Assembly (NCBI GenBank): GCA_032229885.1
Contig: JAVYAJ010000420.1
Location: 1 to 7,425, forward strand
Direction of reading: 5' to 3'
DNA length: 7,425 nucleotides
Source: Anammoximicrobium sp032229885
GTDB lineage: Bacteria; Planctomycetota; Planctomycetia; Pirellulales; Pirellulaceae
The first letter of the stretch is position 1. Every line of letters begins with the position of its first letter. The notes beneath the pieces are model-generated. The model saw only the letters and a program-made list of their open reading frames with translations. It ran no database searches and had not been told where the DNA came from. Of this stretch, positions 7,230 through 7,425 are shown in pieces. The position numbers and the translations under genes are program-made.

Positions 7230-7253
7230 GCGCCATCCACCATCCGCAATTGA

Positions 7254-7425
7254 TGCCACCGCAGCTACAAAATGTTGAGTAAGGTCGAGCGTGCGTTTCG
7301 CTGTCTCAAAAGCATCGACTTACTGGTGCGTCCCATCCGCCATCGCCTGGAAAACCGAGTGAAAGCACACATCTTTCTGTGCATGCTTGCTTATTACGTC
7401 CAGTGGCACATGACCGAAGCTTGGC
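7254..7425 (+). pseudogene. IS1634-type (IS4 superfamily) transposase, 5'-truncated C-terminal remnant
   Basis: The frame beginning after TGA 7251-7253 reads SYKMLSKVERAFRCLKS, then DLLVRPIRHRLENRVKAHIF, then LCMLAYYVQWHMTEAW. This matches the conserved C-terminal part of IS1634-type DDE transposases. The Y-x2-L-x3-E-x6-K spacing is a version of the IS4-superfamily YREK signature: Y at 7266, the putative catalytic Glu at 7287-7289 and Lys at 7308-7310. Resemblance starts near 7263. Only about 115 bp separate it from the kinase stop, and none of the three forward frames there resembles the rest of a transposase, so the N-terminal part with the first two catalytic Asp is missing. The ATG at 7272 could start a short peptide but not a functional enzyme. 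GC is about 53% over 7321-7425 by hand count, visibly lower than in the kinase gene. It continues past the window edge, so its 3' end and any terminal repeat are unseen. Confidence 0.8.

Overview
The window looks like chromosomal DNA of a planctomycete, most likely from the Pirellulales or a relative. This rests on content: a GC-rich sequence, an ECF sigma factor of the kind encoded beside serine/threonine kinases, a secreted CAP protein ending in a planctomycete-style SH3-like/TPR tail, and a receptor-like kinase with an LRR ectodomain. No species-level marker is present.

Layout, all on the + strand. 1-222: upstream region with no convincing gene; it holds a perfect 15-bp palindrome. 223-843: ECF sigma factor (206 aa). 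844-948: leader with an inverted repeat and a good ribosome binding site. 949-3024: secreted multidomain protein (691 aa) with a signal peptide, two diverged copies of an uncharacterised domain flanking a 4 x 8-residue Cys/Pro repeat, a proline-rich linker, a complete CAP/SCP domain, an SH3-like segment and a short TPR tail. 3043-7149: transmembrane Ser/Thr kinase (1368 aa) with an N-terminal planctomycete extension, active-looking kinase, one membrane helix, PEGA-like segment, two probable concanavalin-like beta-sandwiches and about 14 leucine-rich repeats. 7150-7262: intergenic, with a 15-bp tandem duplication built on GCGATCGC. 7254-7425: 5'-truncated C-terminal remnant of an IS1634-type (IS4 superfamily) transposase, running off the window.

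The CAP gene and the kinase gene are 18 bp apart and almost certainly co-transcribed; the sigma factor lies 105 bp upstream in the same direction. Read together, the three genes look like a self-contained signalling cassette: an exported protein, a receptor kinase whose sensor half faces the same compartment, and a sigma factor that could be the cytoplasmic output. Family-level ECF/STK neighbourhood is established in planctomycetes; the CAP protein as ligand or accessory of the kinase is inference from gene order and topology.
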